Below are positions 41,897-49,888 of a stretch of 64,000 nt of DNA, one piece after another. This stretch comes from DASZUK01 sp035547695. Lineage in GTDB: Bacteria; Actinomycetota; Acidimicrobiia; Acidimicrobiales; RAAP-2. Where the stretch lies: NCBI GenBank assembly GCA_035547695.1, contig DASZUK010000044.1, forward strand, positions 12,307 to 76,306, written 5' to 3'. The notes beneath the pieces are model-generated. The model saw only the letters and a list, made by a program, of their open reading frames with translations, did not search any database and had not been told where the DNA came from. The first letter of the stretch is position 1, and each line of letters begins with the position of its first letter. The position numbers were made by a program, and so were the translations under genes.

Positions 41897-42877
41897 TCAA
41901 CTGCCGGGGCGGGCCATGACGGCGTGCATCTTCACCGACCGCATGATCGGGGCCGTCTCGATGTGGGTGACCCCGGAGAGCGCCGCCACCTGCCGGGTCA
42001 GGTACTCGAACAGCGACCGGTCGTCCCGGCAGGACAGCGACGCCACCAGGTTCGTCGACCCGGAGGTGGCCGCCACGAACGGCACCTCCGGCCGGGCGGC
42101 CAGCGCCTCCCCCACCTCGGTCAGCTCGGCCGGTGCCACCGACATCCACAGCAACGCCCGCGACCGCACCCCCAGGGCGTCGGTCGCGACGTCCAGGTCG
42201 AAGAACAGCACCCCCGAGCCGACCAGGTCCGCCACCCGCCGTCGGACGGTGGACTCGTGCCAGTGGGTCGCGGCGGCCAGTTGTCGGTAGGTGGCCCGGC
42301 CGTCTTCGGCCAGGGCCCGGACCAGCGGCCAATCGGCGTCCTGCAGCTCCACCGGGCGGCCCGCCGGCTCCCCACCTTCCGGTGGCCGCAGCCGGTCCAC
42401 CTCGTCGGGTGCCAGCGCGGCGATGCCCGGCGCCACCTGCCGCGCCGCGGTGAACAGGTGCAGCAGGCAGTACGCCTCCAGCCCCACCACCTGCCGCCCG
42501 GCCGACAACTGGCCCAGCAGCAGCGGGGTCCGCTCGGCCCGGTCGTGGGACCGGATGGTGCTGAAGATCTCGGTGCCCCCCGACGTGAGCTGCACCCAGG
42601 CCGTCTCCGGCCGCCGGGCCAGCTCCACCGCCGTCGCCGTCGCCGTCCCCGGCGTGCACCGGATGCGGACCGCCCAGTCCGACCGCCCCAACCGCTGGCT
42701 GTCGAGCTGGCCGACCACCCGGACCACGTCGGCATTGCGCAGCACCCGGTACCGGCGGGCCACCGTCTGCTCCGAGCTGCCCAACACCTCGGCCAGGCGG
42801 CTGAACGACACACGGGCGTTGACGTACAGGGCGTGGATGATCCGGCGGTCCAGGTCGTCCAGAACTGGAGATCCCAC
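41897..42877 (-). CDS. Double Lrp/AsnC-family regulator
   Basis: The protein is 326 aa, twice the usual Lrp length. It contains two copies of the HTH plus ligand-binding (RAM) module: HTH1 LDDLDRRIIHALYVNARVSFSRLAEVLG (about 5-55) and HTH2 LQDADWPLVRALAEDGRATYRQLAAA (about 195-245). Such tandem AsnC proteins occur in actinobacteria. It is divergent from the DHA2 efflux gene across 84 nt and probably represses it. GTG 42877 is chosen because it is seven bases after TACCGT; the adjacent GTG 42880 is possible. Confidence 0.85.
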   Translation of the reverse strand: MGSPVLDDLDRRIIHALYVNARVSFSRLAEVLGSSEQTVARRYRVLRNADVVRVVGQLDSQRLGRSDWAVRIRCTPGTATATAVELARRPETAWVQLTSGGTEIFSTIRSHDRAERTPLLLGQLSAGRQVVGLEAYCLLHLFTAARQVAPGIAALAPDEVDRLRPPEGGEPAGRPVELQDADWPLVRALAEDGRATYRQLAAATHWHESTVRRRVADLVGSGVLFFDLDVATDALGVRSRALLWMSVAPAELTEVGEALAARPEVPFVAATSGSTNLVASLSCRDDRSLFEYLTRQVAALSGVTHIETAPIMRSVKMHAVMARPGS

Positions 42878-42884
42878 CACGACA

Positions 42885-42890
42885 ACGGTA
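42885..42890 (-). promoter_or_regulatory. Possible -10 box (TACCGT) of the Lrp gene
   Basis: TACCGT lies seven bases before GTG 42877 on the minus strand and would give a leaderless transcript. It sits in the short divergent gap with the efflux gene. Confidence 0.4.
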
Positions 42891-42961
42891 TCGGATGGAA
42901 AGAACCGGCGACATCGACCGAAACCGTGGTACCGGTGCCGGCGGACCTGCACGCTGTGACC

Positions 42962-44530
42962 ATGGACAGGAAGTGGTGGACCCTCGTGGTGGTCTGCGCC
43001 GCCACCTTCATGCTGTTGCTGGACGTCACCATCGTCATCGTGGCCCTGCCCGCCATCCAGGCCGGCCTGCACGCCAGCTTCAGCGGGGTGCAGTGGGTGG
43101 TGGACGCCTACGCCCTCACCCTGGCCTCGGTGCTGCTCACCGCCGGCTCCCTGGCCGACCGCTACGGCCGCCGCCTGCTGTTCAGCATCGGCCTGGTGGT
43201 GTTCACCGCCGGCTCCCTGCTCTGCGGCGTGGCCCAGTCGTCGTTGATGCTGATCCTGTCCCGCAGCGCCCAGGGGATCGGCGGCGCCATCCTGTTCGCC
43301 ACCTCCCTGGCCCTGCTGGCCCAGACCTTCCACGGCAAGGAGCGCGGCGTCGCCTTCGGGGTGTGGGGAGCCGTCACCGGCGTGGCCACCGGCCTCGGGC
43401 CGGTGCTCGGTGGCGTCATCACCACAGGCATCAGTTGGCGCGGCATCTTCCTGGTCAACCTCCCCATCGGCGTCCTGGCCCTGGCGGTCACCCGGTGGCG
43501 GGTGGACGAGTCCAAGACCCCCCACGCCGCCCGCCCCGACTGGGCCGGCTTCGCCGTCCTCACCGCCGGCCTGGTCAGCCTGGTCTACGGCCTCATCCGG
43601 GCCGGCGAGATCTCCTGGACCGACCCCGGCACCGTCGTCTGCCTGTGCCTGGCCGCCGTCTTCCTGGCCGCCTTCGTCCCGGTCGAACGCCGGGCCGCCC
43701 ACCCCATGTTCGACCTCGCCCTGTTCCGCATCCCCACCTTCGGCGGCGGGCTGGCGTCGGCGTTCGCCATGAACGGCTCCCTGTTCGCCATGCTGCTGTA
43801 CCTGGTCCTGTACCTCCAGGACGACCTCGGCTACTCCGCACTCGGCACCGGGGTCCGCCTGCTGGTCCTCACCGCCGGCAGCCTGGTGGCCGCCACCGTC
43901 GCCGGCCGGCTGTCCACCCACATGCCGGTCCGCTGGCTCATCGGCCCCGGCCTGCTCCTCGTCGGCATCGGCCTGGTCCTCATGGCCGGCCTCACCGGCA
44001 CCAGCAACTGGACCCACCTGGTCCCCGGCTTCGTGGTCGCCGGCGTCGGCAGCGGCATGGTGAACCCGCCGCTGGCCTCCACCGCCGTCGGCGTCGTCCC
44101 GCCACAACGGTCCGGGATGGCGTCGGGGGTGAACACCACCTTCCGGCAGATCGGCATCGCCACCGGCATCGCCGCCTACGGGTCCATCTTCGCCTCCACC
44201 CTCCAGCACCACCTCCGCCAGTCCCTGTCCGGCACCCCCGCCCTCCTCCACCACCTGCCCGCCGTCGCCACCGCCATCCAGCAGGGCGACGCCGGCCGCG
44301 CCCTCGCCGCCGTCCCGGCCAACCTGCGGCCCACCCTGGTCGACGCGGTGCACTCCAGCTTCGCCAGCACCCTCAACGTGCTCCTGTTCGTCAGCGCCGG
44401 CCTGGCCGTCGCCGGGGCGGCCTGCGCCCTGGCCCTGATCCGGTCCAAGGACTTCGTCGCCACCCACCATCCGGCCCCGTCCGGCCACCGCCCCGAGGGG
44501 GCCGCCGAGCCGGCCACCGCGGCGTCGTAG
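42962..44530 (+). CDS. DHA2-family MFS drug efflux transporter
   Basis: The protein is 522 aa with about 14 helices, the pattern of the EmrB/QacA (DHA2) group. Seen motifs are the TM1 block LDVTIVIVALPAIQAGL, motif A GSLADRYGRRLLF, motif B LILSRSAQGIGGA and motif C GAVTGVATGLGPVLGGVIT. It should export hydrophobic or cationic compounds with protons. ATG 42962 is preferred over GTG 42956. It is divergent from the double Lrp regulator, which is the likely controller. Confidence 0.93.
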   Translation: MDRKWWTLVVVCAATFMLLLDVTIVIVALPAIQAGLHASFSGVQWVVDAYALTLASVLLTAGSLADRYGRRLLFSIGLVVFTAGSLLCGVAQSSLMLILSRSAQGIGGAILFATSLALLAQTFHGKERGVAFGVWGAVTGVATGLGPVLGGVITTGISWRGIFLVNLPIGVLALAVTRWRVDESKTPHAARPDWAGFAVLTAGLVSLVYGLIRAGEISWTDPGTVVCLCLAAVFLAAFVPVERRAAHPMFDLALFRIPTFGGGLASAFAMNGSLFAMLLYLVLYLQDDLGYSALGTGVRLLVLTAGSLVAATVAGRLSTHMPVRWLIGPGLLLVGIGLVLMAGLTGTSNWTHLVPGFVVAGVGSGMVNPPLASTAVGVVPPQRSGMASGVNTTFRQIGIATGIAAYGSIFASTLQHHLRQSLSGTPALLHHLPAVATAIQQGDAGRALAAVPANLRPTLVDAVHSSFASTLNVLLFVSAGLAVAGAACALALIRSKDFVATHHPAPSGHRPEGAAEPATAAS

Positions 44531-44550
44531 CCGCCGGGCCCGCCCGGGTG

Positions 44551-44952
44551 TCAGCCCGGAGCCAGCGCGTCGGTCACGTCGGTTCGCGAAAAGTCGTCGC
44601 CCTTGAAGAGGAGCGGCTGCCCGGTGGCGCGGGCGAGGGCATAGGCGAAGCAGTCGCCGAAGTTCAGGCCGGCCGGATGCCCGCTGCCATTCCCGAAGTC
44701 CCGGTAGGCACTCCGGGCGATATGGGCCTGCGCCGCCGTCACCGGCACCACGGCCACCGCGGCGATGGCCATGAGGTCATCGAGCCGCCGGCTCAACACC
44801 GGATCCTGGTTGGCGTCCACGACCACCGCCGTCTCCAGGTACGTCACTGCCGACATCGTCGGAGCCGGTGTCGCCGCCAGCGCATCGACGTACCGGTCGG
44901 CGTCCGGCTCCTCTCGGAGGATGGCCACGATGGCCGAGGTGTCCACGATCAC
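44551..44952 (-). CDS. vapC: VapC-family PIN toxin
   Basis: This is a 133-aa PIN RNase toxin of the VapC type found widely in actinobacteria. The catalytic acids are Asp in VIVDTSAIVAIL, Glu in TYLETAVVV, Asp in NFGDCFAYALA and Asp in FKGDDFSRTDV. The GTG start overlaps the vapB stop (GTGA). The 3' end is 20 nt from the convergent efflux gene. Intact. Confidence 0.93.
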   Translation of the reverse strand: MIVDTSAIVAILREEPDADRYVDALAATPAPTMSAVTYLETAVVVDANQDPVLSRRLDDLMAIAAVAVVPVTAAQAHIARSAYRDFGNGSGHPAGLNFGDCFAYALARATGQPLLFKGDDFSRTDVTDALAPG

Positions 44953-45212
44953 CGCGGCAGTCCCATCTCGTCGTACAGCCCGGCGGCCGGGTCGACCGTC
45001 GGGTCCGGCTCGACCCACCGCGCCGCGGTGTCCCTGGCGAGGGCAGCGATAGCACCCTTGCGGCGGTTGACCTCCTCCGCGCCCTCCCGGTCCAGCCGTT
45101 CGAGCCGTTCGCTGAGCGCCACGGCGATCGCCGTCGTCATGGTCTCCCCCGTGACCGCCGCCAGTCTCCGGGCCATGGCCTCCACCTCGACGTTCTTCAC
45201 GTTGAGACTCAT
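44949..45212 (-). CDS. vapB: VapB-family (PSK type) antitoxin
   Basis: The antitoxin has 87 aa: MSLNVKNVEVEAMARRLAAVTGETMTTAIAVALSERLERL is the typical PSK/Rv0623-like N-terminus, followed by the toxin-binding tail (YDEMGLPR). ATG 45212 is preceded by TAGAAT seven bases upstream. It overlaps and precedes vapC. Confidence 0.93.
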   Translation of the reverse strand: MSLNVKNVEVEAMARRLAAVTGETMTTAIAVALSERLERLDREGAEEVNRRKGAIAALARDTAARWVEPDPTVDPAAGLYDEMGLPR

Positions 45213-45219
45213 GGACAGA

Positions 45220-45225
45220 ATTCTA
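45220..45225 (-). promoter_or_regulatory. Probable -10 box (TAGAAT) of leaderless vapBC
   Basis: TAGAAT, then 7 nt, then the vapB ATG on the minus strand; no Shine-Dalgarno is seen. Confidence 0.6.
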
Positions 45226-45362
45226 CCTTCTTCCATCCTTAGTTCTTTACTCGGCCCGGTTCTTCGTACGGGCCCGTGGCGCCGGGCCGACGGCCCGCCC
45301 CGTAGCGTGGGGCCCGTAGCCTGGGGCCCCGTCCGCCCGACCACCTCACGGAGGCGCCGACC

Positions 45363-47255
45363 ATGGTGCAGGACCCCAGCCCCGACACCCGGCCGGCCGG
45401 AGCCGGCGGCCGGTGGGCCGGGACCTCGGAGACGTCGCTGCGCCGGTTCTCCCAGACCGAGACCGCCGGCGCGGTGGCCCTCCTGGCGGCCGCCGTGGCG
45501 GCCCTGGTGTGGGCCAACGTCGCCGGCGGCAGCTACCACCGGGTCTGGACCACCCACCTCGGCCTCCACGTCGGCGGCGCCGGCATCGACCTGACCCTGG
45601 CCGAGTGGATCAACACCGGCCTGATGGCCCTGTTCTTCTTCGTCGTCGGCCTGGAGGCCCGCCGCGAGCTCGACATGGGCGACCTCCGCGAACGCCGGCG
45701 GGTCGTCCTGCCGGCCGTGGCCGGCGTCGGCGGCATGGCGGCCGCCGTCGGCCTGTACCTGGCCTGGAACGCCGGCCGTCCCGGCGCCGGGGGGTGGGCG
45801 GTGGCCATGTCCACGGACACCGCCTTCGCCCTCGGCGTCCTCGCCCTGGTCGGCCCCCGGTTCTCCGAGCGCCTCCGGGCCTTCCTGCTGACGGTGGTGG
45901 TCGCCGACGACATCGTCGCCCTGCTGGTCATCACCTTCGGGTACACCGACCACGTCTCGGTGGTCCCCCTGGTGGTGGCCGCCGCCCTGTTCGTGGTGGC
46001 CGCCGTCGTCATCCGGCTCCGCCTGCCCACCGGCTGGCCGGTCGCCGTGGTGGCCGTCGCCATCTGGGTGGCCCTGTCCAAGTCCGGGGTCGACCCCCTG
46101 GTCACCGGCCTGGCCATGGGGCTGCTCATCTACGCCTCCCCCGCCGTCCGGGTCGACCTGGAACGGGCCACCGAGCTGTTCCGCGGCTTCCGGGAGCAAC
46201 CCACCCCGGAGCTGGCCCGGGCCGCCGGCCGCGGGGTCCGGGCCGCGGTGTCCCCGAACGAACGCCTGCAGGAGCGGTTCCACCCCTGGACCAGCTTCGT
46301 GGTGGTGCCCCTGTTCGCCCTGTCCAACGCCGGCCTCCCCGTCACCGGTTCGGTGCTGGCCACCGCCTTCACCTCCCCGGTGACCCTCGGCATCGTCGTC
46401 GGCTACGTCGTCGGCAAGCCGGTCGGCGTGCTCGGGCTGTCCTGGCTGACCGCCCGGGCCTCCGGCGGCCGGTTGCGGCCCCCGGTCGGCTGGCTCGCCG
46501 TCGCCGGCGCCGGCACCCTGGCCGGGGTCGGGTTCACCGTGTCCCTGCTGGTGGCCACCGTCGCCTTCAGCGGGCTGGCCCTGGAGGAGGCCAAGATCGG
46601 CATCCTCACCGCCGCCGTCGGCTCCTCCCTGGTCACCTGGGCCGTGTTCCGGGTGGCCCGCCTGCTGCACGGCCCCCGACGGGCCCGCCTGCTGCTCGGC
46701 ACCACCGACGCCGTCGAGGACCTGGCGGTCCCCGTCGACGACGACCGCGACCACGTCCGCGGCCCCGCCGCCGCGCCGATCACCCTGGTCGAGTACGGCG
46801 ACTTCGAGTGCCCGTACTGCGGCCAGGCCGAACCGGTGGTCCGGGAGCTCCTGGCCGACTTCGGCGACCTCCGCTACGTCTGGCGGCACCTGCCCCTCCG
46901 CGACGTCCACCCCGACGCCCAACTGGCCGCCGAAGCCTCCGAAGCCGCAGCCCGGCAGGGCGCGTTCTGGCCGATGCACGATCAACTGCTCGACCACCAG
47001 GGGGCCCTGGCCCCCGGCGACCTGGTCGGGTACGCCCGCCGGCTCGACCTCGACGTCGACCGGTTCGTGGCCGACCTGAAGGCCCACGCCGGCGCCGATC
47101 GGGTCGACGACGACGTCGACAGCGCCGACCTGTCCGGGGTCGCCGGCACCCCGTCCTTCTTCATCAACGGCCGCCGCCACCACGGCGCCTACGACATCGG
47201 CTCCCTCACCCGGGCCATCCGGCTGGCCCGGGCCGGCGCCGTCGCCAGCCGGTAG
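45363..47255 (+). CDS. nhaA: Na+/H+ antiporter NhaA fused to a DsbA-like thioredoxin domain
   Basis: The protein is 630 aa. Residues about 30-435 are NhaA: the family blocks FFFVVGLEARRELDMGDL, the essential Asp pair D182-D183 in VVVADDIVALLVI, and STDTAFALGVLALVG are present. Residues about 450-630 form a DsbA/thioredoxin-fold domain with the redox motif CPYC (483-486, FECPYCGQ) and cis-Pro region GVAGTPSFFING. Such fusions are known in actinobacteria; the thioredoxin part may sense redox state or aid folding. GGAGG lies before the ATG. Repeated CCCGTAGC units at about 45297-45325 lie in the promoter region. Confidence 0.93.
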   Translation: MVQDPSPDTRPAGAGGRWAGTSETSLRRFSQTETAGAVALLAAAVAALVWANVAGGSYHRVWTTHLGLHVGGAGIDLTLAEWINTGLMALFFFVVGLEARRELDMGDLRERRRVVLPAVAGVGGMAAAVGLYLAWNAGRPGAGGWAVAMSTDTAFALGVLALVGPRFSERLRAFLLTVVVADDIVALLVITFGYTDHVSVVPLVVAAALFVVAAVVIRLRLPTGWPVAVVAVAIWVALSKSGVDPLVTGLAMGLLIYASPAVRVDLERATELFRGFREQPTPELARAAGRGVRAAVSPNERLQERFHPWTSFVVVPLFALSNAGLPVTGSVLATAFTSPVTLGIVVGYVVGKPVGVLGLSWLTARASGGRLRPPVGWLAVAGAGTLAGVGFTVSLLVATVAFSGLALEEAKIGILTAAVGSSLVTWAVFRVARLLHGPRRARLLLGTTDAVEDLAVPVDDDRDHVRGPAAAPITLVEYGDFECPYCGQAEPVVRELLADFGDLRYVWRHLPLRDVHPDAQLAAEASEAAARQGAFWPMHDQLLDHQGALAPGDLVGYARRLDLDVDRFVADLKAHAGADRVDDDVDSADLSGVAGTPSFFINGRRHHGAYDIGSLTRAIRLARAGAVASR

Positions 47256-47259
47256 CGGC

Positions 47260-47871
47260 GTGGACCGGACCCCACCGGCCGCGGACCGTCCCGTCCCGGA
47301 CCCGGCCGAGCCCGCCACCCTGGACCGGCCTCGGCGTGGACCTCGGCGTCGGCCTCGGCGTCGGCGCTGGCCGGCCGTTGTCGGGGCCGTCGCCGTCCTC
47401 CTCGTCGCCTACGCCGTCGTCACCGTCGTCTTCTTCGTCCGCCCCGACCTCGGCACGGTCCGCAGACCTCAGGCCGTGGTGGTCCTCGGCGGCTACGGCG
47501 ACCGACTGCAGCGCGGCATCGCGGTCGCCCACGCCCACCACGTCCCCGTCCTCGAGCTGTCCGGCTACGGCCCCGAGGAGTGCCCCGTCGAGCCCGGGCT
47601 GCAGGTCCGCTGCTTCATCCCCCACCCCCGGTCCACCCAGGGCGAGGCCCGGGCCATCGCCGCCATCGCCCGCACCCGGCACTGGGACCGGCTGCTGGTC
47701 GTCGCCGGCACCACCCAGGTGTCCAGGGCCCGCCTCCGCATCGACCGCTGCTACCGCGGCCAGACCGCGTTCGCCGACCTCGACCCCACCGGGTTCGGCG
47801 CCTGGGTCCACTTCGTCGCCTACGACCAGGCCGCCATGGTCAAGGCCCTGGTCTGGCAGTGGGGCTGCTAG
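47260..47871 (+). CDS. DUF218/SanA-YdcF-like membrane protein
   Basis: The protein is 203 aa. A basic Arg/Pro head and one helix (about 37-58) anchor a DUF218 domain: AVVVLGGYGDRLQRGIAVAHAH, the conserved STQGEARAIAAIA, and LLVVAGTTQVSRARLRIDRCY. Members (SanA, ElyC, YdcF) act in envelope integrity or lipid carrier metabolism, but no catalytic role is settled. It starts four bases after nhaA, so it is co-transcribed. Confidence 0.8.
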   Translation: MDRTPPAADRPVPDPAEPATLDRPRRGPRRRPRRRRWPAVVGAVAVLLVAYAVVTVVFFVRPDLGTVRRPQAVVVLGGYGDRLQRGIAVAHAHHVPVLELSGYGPEECPVEPGLQVRCFIPHPRSTQGEARAIAAIARTRHWDRLLVVAGTTQVSRARLRIDRCYRGQTAFADLDPTGFGAWVHFVAYDQAAMVKALVWQWGC

Positions 47872-48501
47872 CCCGCAGCCCCCTCGTCCTCGTCCTCGTC
47901 CCCGGCGCCGTCGTCCTCGTCGGCGTCGTGCTCGAACTGCCGCAACAGCGACTCCAGCAGCACCAACCGCTCCGGGTCCCCCGACGCCGCCCGGGGGCTC
48001 CCGCCCCGCGGCGTTCCGGGACCGCCGCGGCAGCCGGGGCTGCCGGACACCCTCCTCGCGGGCCAGTGCGCCAGCCAGCCGGTCCAGGGCTCCGGCGGCC
48101 AGCACCTCCGCCCGATCGACGTCGCCCGCCCCCTCCGCCAGCCCGACAGCCAACCAGGCCAGCCCGTTCTCGCCGTCCACGCGGGCGCCGATCGCCGCCG
48201 TCAGATCCCGGGCCCGGTCCTCCCCGACCTCCGCCGCGATGGACAGCCCGAACCCGATACCGGTGTCGGGGACGGCCAAGAACGCCGCGTAAAACGCGTC
48301 GCCGAGCAACCCGGCGGCCTGCTCCGCCACGGCATCCGCAGCCACCTCCGGGTCCTCGGCGGCGGCCGCCACCTCCCCCAACGCCGCCCTGACCGCGTCC
48401 ACCAACCGGTCCGCTTCCCGACGGTGCGCCCGGCGCCGCTCCGCCTATACCGCCTGGTGCTGCCAGCGGCGGCGCTGCCGCCGATCTCGTTTCCTGGCCA
48501 T
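47868..48501 (-). pseudogene. Hypothetical protein gene broken by a nonsense codon and a frameshift
   Basis: From ATG 48501 the frame reads MARKRDRRQRRRWQHQAV and hits TAG at 48445-48447, then continues in the same frame with AERRRAHRREADRLVDAVRAALGE through a regular Ala-rich helical protein to about 48010. There it enters Arg/Gly-rich frame-shadow sequence, while a sensible acidic C-terminus (ERLVLLESLLRQFEHDADEDDG) appears in another frame up to the stop at 47868. A slip in the C/G run near 48000-48012 would explain it. Two lesions suggest decay; sequencing error could account for one. Family not recognised. Confidence 0.5.
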
Positions 48502-48552
48502 GAGGCGGACCCTACCGAAACCGGTCCAGCGGGCTCGACGATGGGTCAGGAC

Positions 48553-49290
48553 CTAACCACCGGGACGACGCCGCCGGTAGCCGCGAACGACAGTGCCGTT
48601 CTTGCGACGATACGGAGTCACGACGATGACGCCCGCTCCCAGAGCGCCAGGTGAGTGCCCTTCCGCAACATGTTGCGCTTTGACGCGGGCGACGATCTCT
48701 TCCGCCTCTTTGAGCTCCACCTTCAGTCGCCTGCGGAGCGCGTTGTGCCGCCCCGGCCGCGTCACTCGCTTGACCATCCCCAGGAGGTAGAGGCGTTCCT
48801 CCGGCGTAACGTCCGTGTCGGCAAGCGCGTCGAGGAGCCCGGCTCCCGTCACCATCCCCGCGCCGACAAGCGCCTCCGTGAACTCGCGATCCTTCGGCCG
48901 TCTCGCGAGGAGCTTCGAGATGCACAGGTCATGAGGCTCGGGGCACCACCCAGCAACGCCTGTGGTGTTCGGCGTGGAGACTCGGATGGCGCGGTCGACC
49001 CAGCCTCGCGGCAGCCGGGGAAGCGACTGCAGCGAAACACCTTCCGCGTAGTAGCCGAAGCTGCTGTGGAATTGGGTCCCTTCGCCAAGTGCGCCGTTGA
49101 CCGACATGGCCTTCTCGTCCGTAGGATCGATCCAGGCAGCTATGTCAACCTCGTTGGACCGCATGACGGAACGGGGAGGGTTTGGGATGGTTCCGAGCAC
49201 TGCTTGGCTGCCGATGATCACCACATCGTCCTCGCCGAGGATGGCACCAGCAGCCCTGATGATGTGCTCAAGCTGGCTCCGGGACACCAC
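48553..49290 (-). CDS. Nucleotidyltransferase-fold protein (DUF6036-like), putative toxin
   Basis: The protein is 245 aa. The N-terminal half resembles the minimal nucleotidyltransferase fold: VVIIGSQAVLGTIPN (GS motif, 27-28) and SNEVDIAAWID (acidic residues E47, D49). A C-terminal helical and basic domain follows (NALRRRLKVELKEAEEIVARVKAQHV). GTG 49290 follows the XRE gene stop by two bases, so the two form a pair in which the XRE protein is the likely antitoxin/regulator. This resembles AbiE-like and other NTase toxin systems, but the substrate is unknown. Third-position GC is lower than in the core genes. Confidence 0.7.
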   Translation of the reverse strand: MVSRSQLEHIIRAAGAILGEDDVVIIGSQAVLGTIPNPPRSVMRSNEVDIAAWIDPTDEKAMSVNGALGEGTQFHSSFGYYAEGVSLQSLPRLPRGWVDRAIRVSTPNTTGVAGWCPEPHDLCISKLLARRPKDREFTEALVGAGMVTGAGLLDALADTDVTPEERLYLLGMVKRVTRPGRHNALRRRLKVELKEAEEIVARVKAQHVAEGHSPGALGAGVIVVTPYRRKNGTVVRGYRRRRPGG

Positions 49291-49292
49291 CG

Positions 49293-49790
49293 CTAACGTC
49301 CGACTGCCGCCAGACGCTCCTCTTCGGAGAGCACTGTGGGGAACGGACTGGTTGGACGCAGCGCTCGCGCCCTCTGGCTCGTCGACGTCAGCACCTCGAT
49401 CAGCTCTGCGTCGCCACCTGCGAGCAGGCGCTCCCATTCGTCCCAGTATGGAGACGTGGGGGAGTCCGGATTCTGGCGCCTCCAACGAGCCAGCGTCGAC
49501 CGGCCGATCGCCCTCACGCGAGCCGGGTCGGAGTGCAGCTTCTCGGCGATTGCTCGACCGATGGCCAGCGACCGGCGATCGGGTGCGGTCAGCCGCGGCA
49601 GGGCCTCGACGGCAAGATCGGCTCCCGCAGCGTCGATGATCCGACTGAGCGTCGAGAGCCGAGGTTCCTTCTTGCCCGTCTCGTACAACGCAATAGTGGC
49701 GGCGGACGTCCCGCTGAGGGTAGCCAAGTCGCGTTGGGAGAGCCCGGCGTCGTTCCGGGCCGATCGGATGAGCTGACCGACGTCCTGCAT
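49293..49790 (-). CDS. XRE-family antitoxin/regulator of the NTase pair
   Basis: The protein is 165 aa. The HTH (about 5-60) is IRSARNDAGLSQRDLATLSGTSAATIALYETGKKEPRLSTLSRII. The C-terminal domain has LHSDPARVRAIGRSTLARWR and WDEWERLLAGGDAELIEVL, a tail like that of antitoxins paired with nucleotidyltransferases. ATG 49790 follows a TAGGAT box by six bases, inside a 24-bp hyphenated palindrome. Codon use is mixed, suggesting transfer. Confidence 0.8.
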   Translation of the reverse strand: MQDVGQLIRSARNDAGLSQRDLATLSGTSAATIALYETGKKEPRLSTLSRIIDAAGADLAVEALPRLTAPDRRSLAIGRAIAEKLHSDPARVRAIGRSTLARWRRQNPDSPTSPYWDEWERLLAGGDAELIEVLTSTSQRARALRPTSPFPTVLSEEERLAAVGR

Positions 49791-49814
49791 GCTGCTATCC
49801 TATCAGATAGCAGC
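49791..49814. promoter_or_regulatory. Palindromic operator over the -10 box of the XRE-NTase pair
   Basis: GCTGCTATC and GATAGCAGC are perfect 9-bp arms around CTATCA. The minus-strand TAGGAT at 49797-49802 is the probable -10, six bases before ATG 49790, so a protein on the palindrome would block transcription. Confidence 0.7.
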
Positions 49815-49888
49815 AGAGCCGAGGCATCTGGGCCTCATGGACCTGATCACCACCGACCCCGAGCAGGGCCGGTTGCTGCTGGCTGCAA

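Noticed and set aside
45413..48292. Very long plus-strand ORF overlapping nhaA in another frame
   Set aside because: Arg/Pro/Gly-rich shadow; NhaA and DUF218 proteins account for the region.
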